Of a stretch of DNA of 64,000 nucleotides, positions 36,526 to 49,246 are shown in pieces. Source of the stretch: Membranipora membranacea (lineage: Eukaryota; Bryozoa; Gymnolaemata; Cheilostomatida; Membraniporidae); NCBI GenBank assembly GCA_914767715.1, contig OU612067.1, positions 13,087,001 to 13,151,000 of the forward strand, read 5' to 3'. Position numbers and translations under genes: made by a program. The notes under the pieces are model-generated. The model saw only the letters and a program-made list of their open reading frames with translations. It made no database searches and had not been told where the DNA came from. Numbering within the stretch: the first letter of the stretch is position 1; every line of letters starts with the position of its first letter.

Positions 36526-37865
36526 AACCGTTTGGCTCTGCTGCTTTTCATTCTCCGTCAGCGTTCGTTTTATTTAGGGTCACTGTTGCTAAAAAAAAAC
36601 ATGCCAAACAGCAGCATTGAAAAATTAAATCTCTGTACGATTCTTATCAAACTCCGACCAGTTCAAGCTCTTATTGGCCTTACTCAAAATCCAGAATATC
36701 GGAATCCTCGGATTAACTGGTGGGTAATAACGCTGACTTGAAATTTTCGAAAAATATACCAAGGGAAGGTATCACGCTTTTTTTTCGCTCAGATTAAAAA
36801 ATAGATTTGCTTCCAACTCACCTCATAAGGAGGAGCAACTCCTGCTGATCTCAAATCTGCAAACCGTTTGGCTCTGCTGCTTTTCATTCTCCGTCAGCGT
36901 TCGTTTTAATTAGGGTCACTTTTGCTAAAAAAAAACATGCCAAACGGCAGCATTGAAAAATTAAATCTCTTTTCGATTCTTATCAAACTCCGACCAGTTC
37001 GAGCTCTTATTGGCCTTACTCAAAATCCAGAATATCGGAATCCTCGGATTAACTGGTGGGTAATAACGCTGACTTGAAATTTCGAAAAATATACCAAGGG
37101 AGGGTATCACGCTTTTTTTTCGCTCAGATCAAAAAATAGATTTGCTTCCAACTCACCTTATAAGGAGGAGCAACTCCTGCTGATCTCAAATCTGCAAACC
37201 GTTTGGCTCTGCTGCTTTTCATTCTCCGTCAGCGTTCGTTTTAATTAGGGTCACTTTTGCTAAAAAAAAACATGCCAAACGGCAGCATTGAAAAATTAAA
37301 TCTCTGTTCGATTCTTATCAAACTCCGACCAGTTCAAGCTCTTATTGGCCTTACTCAAAATCAAGAATATCGGAATCCTCGGATTAACTGGTGGGTAATA
37401 ACGCTGACTTGAAATTTCGAAAAATATACCAAGGGAGGGTATCACGCTTTTTTTTCGCTCAGATCAAAGAATAGATTTGCTTCCAACTCATCTCATAAGG
37501 AGGAGCAACTCCTGCTGATTTCAAATCTGCAAACCGTTTGGCTCTGCTGCTTTTCATTCTCCGTCAGCGTTCGTTTTAATTAGGGTCACTTTTGCTCAAA
37601 AAAACATGCCAAACGGCAGCATTGAAAAATTAAATCTCTGTTCGATTCTTATCAAACTCCGACCAGTTCAAGCTCTTATTGGCCTTACTCAAAATCCAGA
37701 ATATCGGAATCCTCGGATTAACTGGTGGGTAATAACGCTGACTTGAAATTTCGAAAAATATACCAAGGGAGGGTATCACGCTTTTTTTTCGCTCAGATCA
37801 AAAAATAGATTTGCTTCCAACTCACCTCATAAGGAGGAGCAACTCCTGCTGATCTCAAATCTGCA
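36526..37865 (+). repeat. Four-monomer derivative of the domain B HOR (1340 bp)
   Basis: The order matches units 1 and 2 except that the GTTCAATTC/ATATAGC monomer is missing. CACCTTATAAGG (near 37156) is followed directly by a monomer with AATCAAGAAT and AAAGAATAG. The unit is shorter by one monomer length, 335 bp. Confidence 0.85.
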
Positions 37866-38818
37866 AACCGTTTGGCTCTGCTGCTTTTCATTCTCCGTCA
37901 GCGTTCGTTTTATTTAGGGTCACTGTTGCTAAAAAAAAACATGCCAAACAGCAGCATTGAAAAATTAAATCTCTGTACGATTCTTATCAAACTCCGACCA
38001 GTTCAAGCTCTTATTGGCCTTACTCAAAATCCAGAATATCGGAATCCTCGGATTAACTGGTGGGTAATAACGCTGACTTGAAATTTTCGAAAAATATACC
38101 AAGGGAAGGTATCACGCTTTTTTTTCGCTCAGATTAAAAAATAGATTTGCTTCCAACTCACCTCATAAGGAGGAGCAACTCCTGCTGATCTCAAATCTGC
38201 AAACCGTTTGGCTCTGCTGCTTTTCATTCTCCGTCAGCGTTCGTTTTAATTAGGGTCACTTTTGCTAAAAAAAAACATGCCAAACGGCAGCATTGAAAAA
38301 TTAAATCACTTTTCGATTCTTATCAAACTCCGACCAGTTCGAGCTCTTATTGGCCTTACTCAAAATCCAGAATATCGGAATCCTCGGATTAACTGGTGGG
38401 TAATAACGCTGACTTGAAATTTCGAAAAATATACCAAGGGAGGGTATCACGCTTTTTTTTCGCTCAGATCAAAAAATAGATTTGCTTCCAACTCACCTTA
38501 TAAGGAGGAGCAACTCCTGCTGATCTCAAATCTGCAAACCGTTTGGCTCTGCTGCTTTTCATTCTCCGTCAGCGTTCGTTTTAATTAGGGTCACTTTTGC
38601 TAAAAAAAAACATGCCAAACGGCAGCATTGAAAAATTAAATCTCTGTTCGATTCTTATCAAACTCCGACCAGTTCAAGCTCTTATTGGCCTTACTCAAAA
38701 TCCAGAATATCGGAATCCTCGGATTAACTGGTGGGTAATAACGCTGACTTGAAATTTCGAAAAATATACCAAGGGAGGGTATCACGCTTTTTTTTCGCTC
38801 AGATCAAAAAATAGATTT

Positions 38819-40826
38819 GCATGCCACTCACCTCATAAGGAGGAGCAACTCCTGCTGATCTCAAATCTGCAAACCGTTTGGCTCTGCTGCTTTTCATTCT
38901 CCGTCAGCGTTCGTTTTAATTAGGGTCACTGTTGCTAAAAAAAAACATGCCAAACAGCAGCATTGAAAAATTAAATCTCTGTACGATTCTTATCAAACTC
39001 CGACCAGTTCAAGCTCTTATTGGCCTTACTCAAAATCCAGAATATCGGAATCCTCGGATTAACTGGTGGGTAATAACGCTGACTTGAAATTTCGAAAAAT
39101 ATACCAAGGGAAGGTATCACGCTTTTTTTTCGCTCAGATTAAAAAATAGATTTGCTTCCAACTCACCTCATAAGGAGGAGCAACTCCTGCTGATCTCAAA
39201 TCTGCAAACCGTTTGGCTCTGCTGCTTTTCATTCTCCGTCAGCGTTCGTTTTAATTAGGGTCACTTTTGCTAAAAAAAACATGCCAAACGGCAGCATTGA
39301 AAAATTAAATCTCTTTTCGATTCTTATCAAACTCTGACCAGTTCGAGCTCTTATTGGCCTTACTCAAAATCCAGAATATCGGAATCCTCGGATTAACTGG
39401 TGGGTAATAACGCTGACTTGAAATTTCGAAAAATATACCAAGGGAGGGTATCACGCTTTTTTTTCGCTCAGATCAAAAAATAGATTTGCTTCCAACTCAC
39501 CTCATAAGGAGGAGCAACTCCTGCTGATCTCAAATCTGCAAACCGTTTGGCTCTGCTGCTTTTCATTCTCCGTCAGCGTTCGTTTTAATTAGGGTCACTT
39601 TTGCTAAAAAAAAACATGCCAAACGGCAGCATTGAAAAATTAAATCTCTGTTCAATTCTTATCAAACTCCGACCAGTTCAAGCTCTTATTGGCCTTACTC
39701 AAAATCCAGAATATCGGAATCCTCGGATTAACTGGTGGGTAATAACGCTGACTTGAAATTTCGAAAAATATAGCAAGGGAGGGTATCACGCTTTTTTTTC
39801 GCTCAGATCAAAAAATAGATTTGCATGCCACTCACCTCATAAGGAGGAGCAACTCCTGCTGATCTCAAATCTGCAAACCGTTTGGCTCTGCTGCTTTTCA
39901 TTCTCCGTCAGCGTTCGTTTTAATTAGGGTCACTGTTGCTAAAAAAAAACATGCCAAACAGCAGCATTGAAAAATTAAATCTCTGTACGATTCTTATCAA
40001 ACTCCGACCAGTTCAAGCTCTTATTGGCCTTACTCAAAATCCAGAATATCGGAATCCTCGGATTAACTGGTGGGTAATAACGCTGACTTGAAATTTCGAA
40101 AAATATACCAAGGGAAGGTATCACGCTTTTTTTTCGCTCAGATTAAAAAATAGATTTGCTTCCAACTCACCTCATAAGGAGGAGCAACTCCTGCTGATCT
40201 CAAATCTGCAAACCGTTTGGCTCTGCTGCTTTTCATTCTCCGTCAGCGTTCGTTTTAATTAGGGTCACTTTTGCTAAAAAAAACATGCCAAACGGCAGCA
40301 TTGAAAAATTAAATCTCTTTTCGATTCTTATCAAACTCTGACCAGTTCGAGCTCTTATTGGCCTTACTCAAAATCCAGAATATCGGAATCCTCGGATTAA
40401 CTGGTGGGTAATAACGCTGACTTGAAATTTCGAAAAATATACCAAGGGAGGGTATCATGCTTTTTTTTCGCTCAGATCAAAAAATAGATTTGCTTCCAAC
40501 TCACCTTATAAGGAGGAGCAACTCCTGCTGATCTCAAATCTGCAAACCGTTTGGCTCTGCTGCTTTTCATTCTCCGTCAGCGTTCGTTTTAATTAGGGTC
40601 ACTTTTGCTAAAAAAAAACATGCCAAACGGCAGCATTGAAAAATTAAATCTCTGTTCAATTCTTATCAAACTCCGACCAGTTCAAGCTCTTATTGGCCTT
40701 ACTCAAAATCCAGAATATCGGAATCCTCGGATTAACTGGTGGGTAATAACGCTGACTTGAAATTTCGAAAAATATAGCAAGGGAGGGCATCACGCTTTTT
40801 TTTCGCTCAGATCAAAAAATAGATTT
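38819..40826 (+). repeat. Three-monomer local duplication (~1004 bp, two copies)
   Basis: GCATGCCACTC at 38819 and 39823, AACAGCAGC at 38952 and 39957, and AACTCTGACCAG near 39332 and 40336 recur at about 1004 bp. The exact ends were set by eye and could be a monomer off. Confidence 0.75.
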
Positions 40827-42887
40827 GCTTCCAACTCACCTCATAAGGAGGAGCAACTCCTGCTGATCTCAAATCTGCAAACCGTTTGGCTCTGCTGTTT
40901 TTCATTGTCCGTCAGCGTTCGTTTTAATTAGGGTCACTTTTGCTAAAAAAAAACATGCCAAACGGCAGCATTGAAAAATTAAATCTCTGTTCGATTCTTA
41001 TCAAACTCCGACCAGTTCAAGCTCTTATTGGCCTTACTCAAAATCCAGAATATCGGAATCCTCGGATTAACTGGTGGGTAATAACGCTGACTTGAAATTT
41101 CGAAAAATATACCAAGGGAGGGTATCACGCTTTTTTTTCGCTCAGATCAAAGAATAGATTTGCTTCCAACTCATCTCATAAGGAGGAGCAACTCCTGCTG
41201 ATTTCAAATCTGCAAACCGTTTGGCTCTGCTGCTTTTCATTTTCCGTCAGCGTTCGTTTTAATTAGGGTCACTTTTGCTCAAAAAAACATGCCAAACGGC
41301 AGCATTGAAAAATTAAATCTCTGTTCGATTCTTATCAAACTCCGACCAGTTCAAGCTCTTATTGGCCTTACTCAAAATCCAGAATATCGGAATCCTCGGA
41401 TTAACTGGTGGGTAATAACGCTGACTTGAAATTTCGAAAAATATACCAAGGGAAGGTATCACGCTTTTTTTTCGCTCAGATTAAAAAATAGATTTGCTTC
41501 CAACTCACCTCATAAGGAGGAGCAACTCCTGCTGATCTCAAATCTGCAAACCGTTTGGCTCTGCTGCTTTTCATTCTCCGTCAGCGTTCGTTTTAATTAG
41601 GGTCACTTTTGCTAAAAAAAAACATGCCAAACGGCAGCATTGAAAAATTAAATCTCTTTTCGATTCTTATCAAACTCCGACCAGTTCGAGCTCTTATTGG
41701 CCTTACTCAAAATCCAGAATATCGGAATCCTCGGATTAACTGGTGGGTAATAACGCTGACTTGAAATTTCGAAAAATATACCAAGGGAGGGTATCATGCT
41801 TTTTTTTCGCTCAGATCAAAAAATAGATTTGCTTCCAACTCACCTTATAAGGAGGAGCAACTCCTGCTGATCTCAAATCTGCAAACCGTTTGGCTCTGCT
41901 GCTTTTCATTCTCCGTCAGCGTTCGTTTTAATTAGGGTCACTTTTGCTAAAAAAAAACATGCCAAACGGCAGCATTGAAAAATTAAATCTCTGTTCAATT
42001 CTTATCAAACTCCGACCAGTTCAAGCTCTTATTGGCCTTACTCAAAATCCAGAATATCGGAATCCTCGGATTAACTGGTGGGTAATAACGCTGACTTGAA
42101 ATTTCGAAAAATATAGCAAAGGAGGGTATCACGCTTTTTTTTCGCTCAGATCAAAAAATAGATTTGCTTCCAACTCACCTCATAAGGAGGAGCAACTCCT
42201 GCTGATCTCAAATCTGCAAACCGTTTGGCTCTGCTGTTTTTCATTGTCCGTCAGCGTTCGTTTTAATTAGGGTCACTTTTGCTAAAAAAAAACATGCCAA
42301 ACGGCAGCATTGAAAAATTAAATCTCTGTTCGATTCTTATCAAACTCCGACCAGTTCAAGCTCTTATTGGCCTTACTCAAAATCAAGAATATCGGAATCC
42401 TCGGATTAACTGGTGGGTAATAACGCTGACTTGAAATTTCGAAAAATATACCAAGGGAGGGTATCACGCTTTTTTTTCGCTCAGATCAAAGAATAGATTT
42501 GCTTCCAACTCATCTCATAAGGAGGAGCAACTCCTGCTGATTTCAAATCTGCAAACCGTTTGGCTCTGCTGCTTTTCATTCTCCGTCAGCGTTCGTTTTA
42601 ATTAGGGTCACTTTTGCTCAAAAAAACATGCCAAACGGCAGCATTGAAAAATTAAATCTCTGTTCGATTCTTATCAAACTCCGACCAGTTCAAGCTCTTA
42701 TTGGCCTTACTCAAAATCCAGAATATCGGAATCCTCGGATTAACTGGTGGGTAATAACGCTGACTTGAAATTTCGAAAAATATACCAAGGGAGGGTATCA
42801 CGCTTTTTTTTCGCTCAGATCAAAAAATAGATTTGCTTCCAACTCACCTCATAAGGAGGAGCAACTCCTGCTGATCTCAAATCTGCA

Positions 42888-45800
42888 AACCGTTTGGCTC
42901 TGCTGCTTTTCATTCTCCGTCAGCGTTCGTTTTATTTAGGGTCACTGTTGCTAAAAAAAAACATGCCAAACAGCAGCATTGAAAAATTAAATCTCTGTAC
43001 GATTCTTATCAAACTCCGACTAGTTCAAGCTCTTATTGGCCTTACTCAGAATCCAGAATATCGGAATCCTCGGATTAACTGGTGGGTAATAACGCTGACT
43101 TGAAATTTTCGAAAAATATACCAAGGGAAGGTATCACGCTTTTTTTTCGCTCAGATTAAAAAATAGATTTGCTTCCAACTCACCTCATAAGGAGGAGCAA
43201 CTCCTGCTGATCTCAAATCTGCAAACCGTTTGGCTCTGCTGCTTTTCATTCTCCGTCAGCGTTCGTTTTAATTAGGGTCACTTTTGCTAAAAAAAAACAT
43301 GCCAAACGGCAGCATTGAAAAATTAAATCTCTTTTCGATTCTTATCAAACTCCGACCAGTTCGAGCTCTTATTGGCCTTACTCAAAATCCAGAATATCGG
43401 AATCCTCGGATTAACTGGTGGGTAATAACGCTGACTTGAAATTTCGAAAAATATACCAAGGGAGGGTATCACGCTTTTTTTTCGCTCAGATCAAAAAATA
43501 GATTTGCTTCCAACTCACCTTATAAGGAGGAGCAACTCCTGCTGATCTCAAATCTGCAAACCGTTTGGCTCTGCTGCTTTTCATTCTCCGTCAGCGTTCG
43601 TTTTAATTAGGGTCACTTTTGCTAAAAAAAAACATGCCAAACGGCAGCATTGAAAAATTAAATCTCTGTTCAATTCTTATCAAACTCCGACCAGTTCAAG
43701 CTCTTATTGGCCTTACTCAAAATCCAGAATATCGGAATCCTCGGATTAACTGGTGGGTAATAACGCTGACTTGAAATTTCGAAAAATATAGCAAGGGAGG
43801 GTATCACGCTTTTTTTTCGCTCAGATCAAAAAATAGATTTGCTTCCAACTCACCTCATAAGGAGGAGCAACTCCTGCTGATCTCAAATCTGCAAACCGTT
43901 TGGCTCTGCTGCTTTTCATTCTCCGTCAGCGTTCGTTTTAATTAGGGTCACTTTTGCTAAAAAAAAACATGCCAAACGGCAGCATTGAAAAATTAAATCT
44001 CTGTTCGATTCTTATCAAACTCCGACCAGTTCAAGCTCTTATTGGCCTTACTCAAAATCCAGAATATCGGAATCCTCGGATTAACTGGTGGGTAATAACG
44101 CTGACTTGAAATTTTGAAAAATATACCAAGGGAGGGTATCACGCTTTTTTTTCGCTCAGATCAAAAAATAGATTTGCTTCCAACTCACCTCATAAGGAGG
44201 AGCAACTCCTGCTGATCTCAAATCTGCAAACCGTTTGGCTCTGCTGCTTTTCATTCTCCGTCAGCGTTCATTTTAATTAGGGTCACTTTTGCTCAAAAAA
44301 ACATGCCAAACGTCAGCATTGAAAAATTAAATCTTGTTTCGATTCTTATCAAACTCCGACCAGTTCAAGCTCTTATTGGCCTTACTCAAAATCCAGAATA
44401 TCGGAATCCTCGGATTAACTGGTGGGTAATAACGCTGACTTGAAATTTCGAAAAATATACCAAGGGAGGGTATCACGCTTTTTTTTCGCTCAGATCAAAA
44501 AATAGATTTGCTTCCAACTCACCTCATAAGGAGGAGCAACTCCTGCTGATCTTAAATCTGCAAACCGTTTGGCTCTGCTGCTTTTCATTCTCCGTCAGCG
44601 TTCGTTTTAATTAGGGTCACTTTTGCTCAAAAAAACATGCCAAACGTCAGCATTGAAAAATTAAATCTTGTTTCGATTCTTATCAAACTCCGACCAGTTC
44701 AAGCTCTTATTGGCCTTACTCAAAATCCAGAATATCGGAATCCTCGGATTAACTGGTGGGTAATAACACTGACTTGAAATTTCGAAAAATATACCAAGGG
44801 AGGGTATCACGCTTTTTTTTCGGTCAGATCAAAAAATAGTTTTGCTTCCAACTCACCTCATAAGGAGGAGCAACTCCTGCTGATCTCAAATCTGCAAACC
44901 GTTTGGCTCTGCTGCTTTTCATTCTCCGTCAGCGTTCGTTTTAATTAGGGTCACTTTTGCTCAAAAAAACATGCCAAACGGCAGCATTGAAAAATTAAAT
45001 CTCTGTTCGATTCTTATCAATCTCCGACCAGTTCAAGCTCTTATTGGCCTTACTCAAAATCAAGAATATCGGAATCCTCGGATTAACTGGTGGGTAATAA
45101 CGCTGACTTGAAATTTCGAAAAATATACCAAGGGAGGGTATCACGCTTTTTTTTGGCTCAGATCAAAAAATAGATTTGCTTCCAACTCACCTCATAAGGA
45201 GGAGCAACTCCTGCTGATCTCAAATCTGCAAACCGTTTGGCTCTGCTGCTTTTCATTCTCCGTCAGCGTTCGTTTTAATTAGGGTCACTGTTGCTAAAAA
45301 AAAACATGCCAAACAGCAGCATTGAAAAATTAAATCTCTGTACGATTCTTATTAAACTCCGACCAGTTCAAGCTCTTATTGGCCTTACTCAAAATCAAGA
45401 ATATCGGAATCCTCGGATTAACTGGTGGGTAATAACGCTGACTTGAAATTTCGAAAAATATACCAAGGGAGGGTATCACGCTTTTTTTTCGCTCAGATCA
45501 AAGAATAGATTTGCTTCCAACTCATCTCATAAGGAGGAGCAACTCCTGCTGATTTCAAATCTGCAAACCGTTTGGCTCTGCTGCTTTTCATTCTCCGTCA
45601 GCGTTCGTTTTAATTAGGGTCACTTTTGCTCAAAAAAACATGCCAAACGGCAGCATTGAAAAATTAAATCTCTGTTCGATTCTTATCAAACTCCGACCAG
45701 TTCAAGCTCTTATTGGCCTTACTCAAAATCCAGAATATCGGAATCCTCGGATTAACTGGTGGGTAATAACGCTGACTTGAAATTTCGAAAAATATACCAA

Positions 45801-45899
45801 GGGAGGGTATCACGCTTTTTTTTCGCTCAGATCAAAAAATAGATTTGCTTCCAACTCACCTCATAAGGAGGAGCAACTCCTGCTGATCTCAAATCTGCA
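42888..45899 (+). repeat. Nine-monomer HOR, unit 1 (3012 bp)
   Basis: GTTTTATTTAGGG with CGACTAGTTCAAG near 43018 recurs 3012 bp later. CGTCAGCATTG at 44311 recurs at 47323. TAATAACACTGAC near 44762 recurs near 47774. CGGTCAGATC with ATAGTTTTGC near 44821 recurs near 47834. Confidence 0.9.
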
Positions 45900-48800
45900 A
45901 ACCGTTTGGCTCTGCTGCTTTTCATTCTCCGTCAGCGTTCGTTTTATTTAGGGTCACTGTTGCTAAAAAAAAACATGCCAAACAGCAGCATTGAAAAATT
46001 AAATCTCTGTACGATTCTTATCAAACTCCGACTAGTTCAAGCTCTTATTGGCCTTACTCAAAATCCAGAATATCGGAATCCTCGGATTAACTGGTGGGTA
46101 ATAACGCTGACTTGAAATTTTCGAAAAATATACCAAGGGAAGGTATCACCCTTTTTTTTCGCTCAGATTAAAAAATAGATTTGCTTCCAACTCACCTCAT
46201 AAGGAGGAGCAACTCCTGCTGATCTCAAATCTGCAAACCGTTTGGCTCTGCTGCTTTTCATTCTCCGTCAGCGTTCGTTTTAATTAGGGTCACTTTTGCT
46301 AAAAAAAAACATGCCAAACGGCAGCATTGAAAAATTAAATCTCTTTTCGATTCTTATCAAACTCCGACCAGTTCGAGCTCTTATTGGCCTTACTCAAAAT
46401 CCAGAATATCGGAATCCTCGGATTAACTGGTGGGTAATAACGCTGACTTGAAATTTCGAAAAATATACCAAGGGAGGGTATCACGCTTTTTTTTCGCTCA
46501 GATCAAAAAATAGATTTGCTTCCAACTCACCTTATAAGGAGGAGCAACTCCTGCTGATCTCAAATCTGCAAACCGTTTGGCTCTGCTGCTTTTCATTCTC
46601 CGTCAGCGTTCGTTTTAATTAGGGTCACTTTTGCTAAAAAAAAACATGCCAAACGGCAGCATTGAAAAATTAAATCTCTGTTCAATTCTTATCAAACTCC
46701 GACCAGTTCAAGCTCTTATTGGCCTTACTCAAAATCCAGAATATCGGAATCCTCGGATTAACTGGTGGGTAATAACGCTGACTTGAAATTTCGAAAAATA
46801 TAGCAAGGGAGGGTATCACGCTTTTTTTTCGCTCAGATCAAAAAATAGATTTGCTTCCAACTCACCTCATAAGGAGGAGCAACTCCTGCTGATCTCAAAT
46901 CTGCAAACCGTTTGGCTCTGCTGCTTTTCATTCTCCGTCAGCGTTCGTTTTAATTAGGGTCACTTTTGCTAAAAAAAAACATGCCAAACGGCAGCATTGA
47001 AAAATTAAATCTCTGTTCGATTCTTATCAAACTCCGACCAGTTCAAGCTCTTATTGGCCTTACTCAAAATCCAGAATATCGGAATCCTCGGATTAACTGG
47101 TGGGTAATAACGCTGACTTGAAATTTTGAAAAATATACCAAGGGAGGGTATCACGCTTTTTTTTCGCTCAGATCAAAAAATAGATTTGCTTCCAACTCAC
47201 CTCATAAGGAGGAGCAACTCCTGCTGATCTCAAATCTGCAATCCGTTTGGCTCTGCTGCTTTTCATTCTCCGTCAGCGTTCGTTTTAATTAGGGTCACTT
47301 TTGCTCAAAAAAACATGCCAAACGTCAGCATTGAAAAATTAAATCTTGTTTCGATTCTTATCAAACTCCGACCAGTTCAAGCTCTTATTGGCCTTACTCA
47401 AAATCCAGAATATCGGAATCCTCGGATTAACTGGTGGGTAATAACGCTGACTTGAAATTTCGAAAAATATACCAAGGGAGGGTATCACGCTTTTTTTTCG
47501 CTCAGATCAAAAAATAGATTTGCTTCCAACTCACCTCATAAGGAGGAGCAACTCCTGCTGATCTTAAATCTGCAAACCGTTTGGCTCTGCTGCTTTTCAT
47601 TCTCCGTCAGCGTTCGTTTTAATTAGGGTCACTTTTGCTCAAAAAAACATGCCAAACGTCAGCATTGAAAAATTAAATCTTGTTTCGATTCTTATCAAAC
47701 TCCGACCAGTTCAAGCTCTTATTGGCCTTACTCAAAATCCAGAATATCGGAATCCTCGGATTAACTGGTGGGTAATAACACTGACTTGAAATTTCGAAAA
47801 ATATACCAAGGGAGGGTATCACGCTTTTTTTTCGGTCAGATCAAAAAATAGTTTTGCTTCCAACTCACCTCATAAGGAGGAGCAACTCCTGCTGATCTCA
47901 AATCTGCAAACCGTTTGGCTCTGCTGCTTTTCATTCTCCGTCAGCGTTCGTTTTAATTAGGGTCACTTTTGCTCAAAAAAACATGCCAAACGGCAGCATT
48001 GAAAAATTAAATCTCTGTTCGATTCTTATCAATCTCCGACCAGTTCAAGCTCTTATTGGCCTTACTCAAAATCCAGAATATCGGAATCCTCGGATTAACT
48101 GGTGGGTAATAACGCTGACTTGAAATTTCGAAAAATATACCAAGGGAGGGTATCACGCTTTTTTTTGGCTCAGATCAAAAAATAGATTTGCTTCCAACTC
48201 ACCTCATAAGGAGGAGCAACTCCTGCTGATCTCAAATCTGCAAACCGTTTGGCTCTGCTGCTTTTCATTCTCCGTCAGCGTTCGTTTTAATTAGGGTCAC
48301 TGTTGCTAAAAAAAAACATGCCAAACAGCAGCATTGAAAAATTAAATCTCTGTACGATTCTTATTAAACTCCGACCAGTTCAAGGTCTTATTGGCCTTAC
48401 TCAAAATCCAGAATATCGGAATCCTCGAATTAACTGGTGGGTAATAACGCTGACTTGAAATTTCGAAAAATATACCAAGGGAAGGTATCACGCTTTTTTT
48501 TCGCTCAGATTAAAAAATAGATTTGCTTCCAACTCACCTCATAAGGAGGAGCAACTCCTGCTGATCTCAAATCTGCAAACCGTTTGGCTCTGCTGTTTTT
48601 CATTGTCCGTCAGCGTACGTTTTAATTAGGGTCACTTTTGCTAAAAAAAAACATGCCAAACGGCAGCATTGAAAAATTAAATCTCTGTTCGATTCTTATC
48701 AAACTCCGACCAGTTCAAGCTCTTATTGGCCTTACTCAAAATCAAGAATATCGGAATCCTCGGATTAACTGGTGGGTAATAACGCTGACTTGAAATTTCG

Positions 48801-49246
48801 AAAAATATACCAAGGGAGGGTATCACGCTTTTTTTTCGCTCAGATCAAAGAATAGATTTGCTTCCAACTCATCTCATAAGGAGGAGCAACTCCTGCTGAT
48901 TTCAAATCTGCAAACCGTTTGGCTCTGCTGCTTTTCATTCTCCGTCAGCGTTCGTTTTAATTAGGGTCACTTTTGCTCAAAAAAACATGCAAAACGGCAG
49001 CATTGAAAAATTAAATCTCTGTTCGATTCTTATCAAACTCCGACCAGTTCAAGCTCTTATTGGCCTTACTCAAAATCCAGAATATCGGAATCCTCGGATT
49101 AACTGGTGGGTAATAACGCTGACTTGAAATTTCGAAAAATATACCAAGGGAGGGTATCACGCTTTTTTTTCGCTCAGATCAAAAAATAGATTTGCTTCCA
49201 ACTCACCTCATAAGGAGGAGCAACTCCTGCTGATCTCAAATCTGCA
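45900..49246 (+). repeat. Nine/ten-monomer HOR, unit 2 (3347 bp)
   Basis: It follows unit 1 at 3012 bp through the TGTACG monomer near 48.3 kb and is one monomer longer overall. TTGTCCGTCAGCGTACG near 48606 heads an AATCAAGAAT monomer in the lengthened part. CGTCAGCATTG recurs again at 50670, 3347 bp after 47323. Confidence 0.85.
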
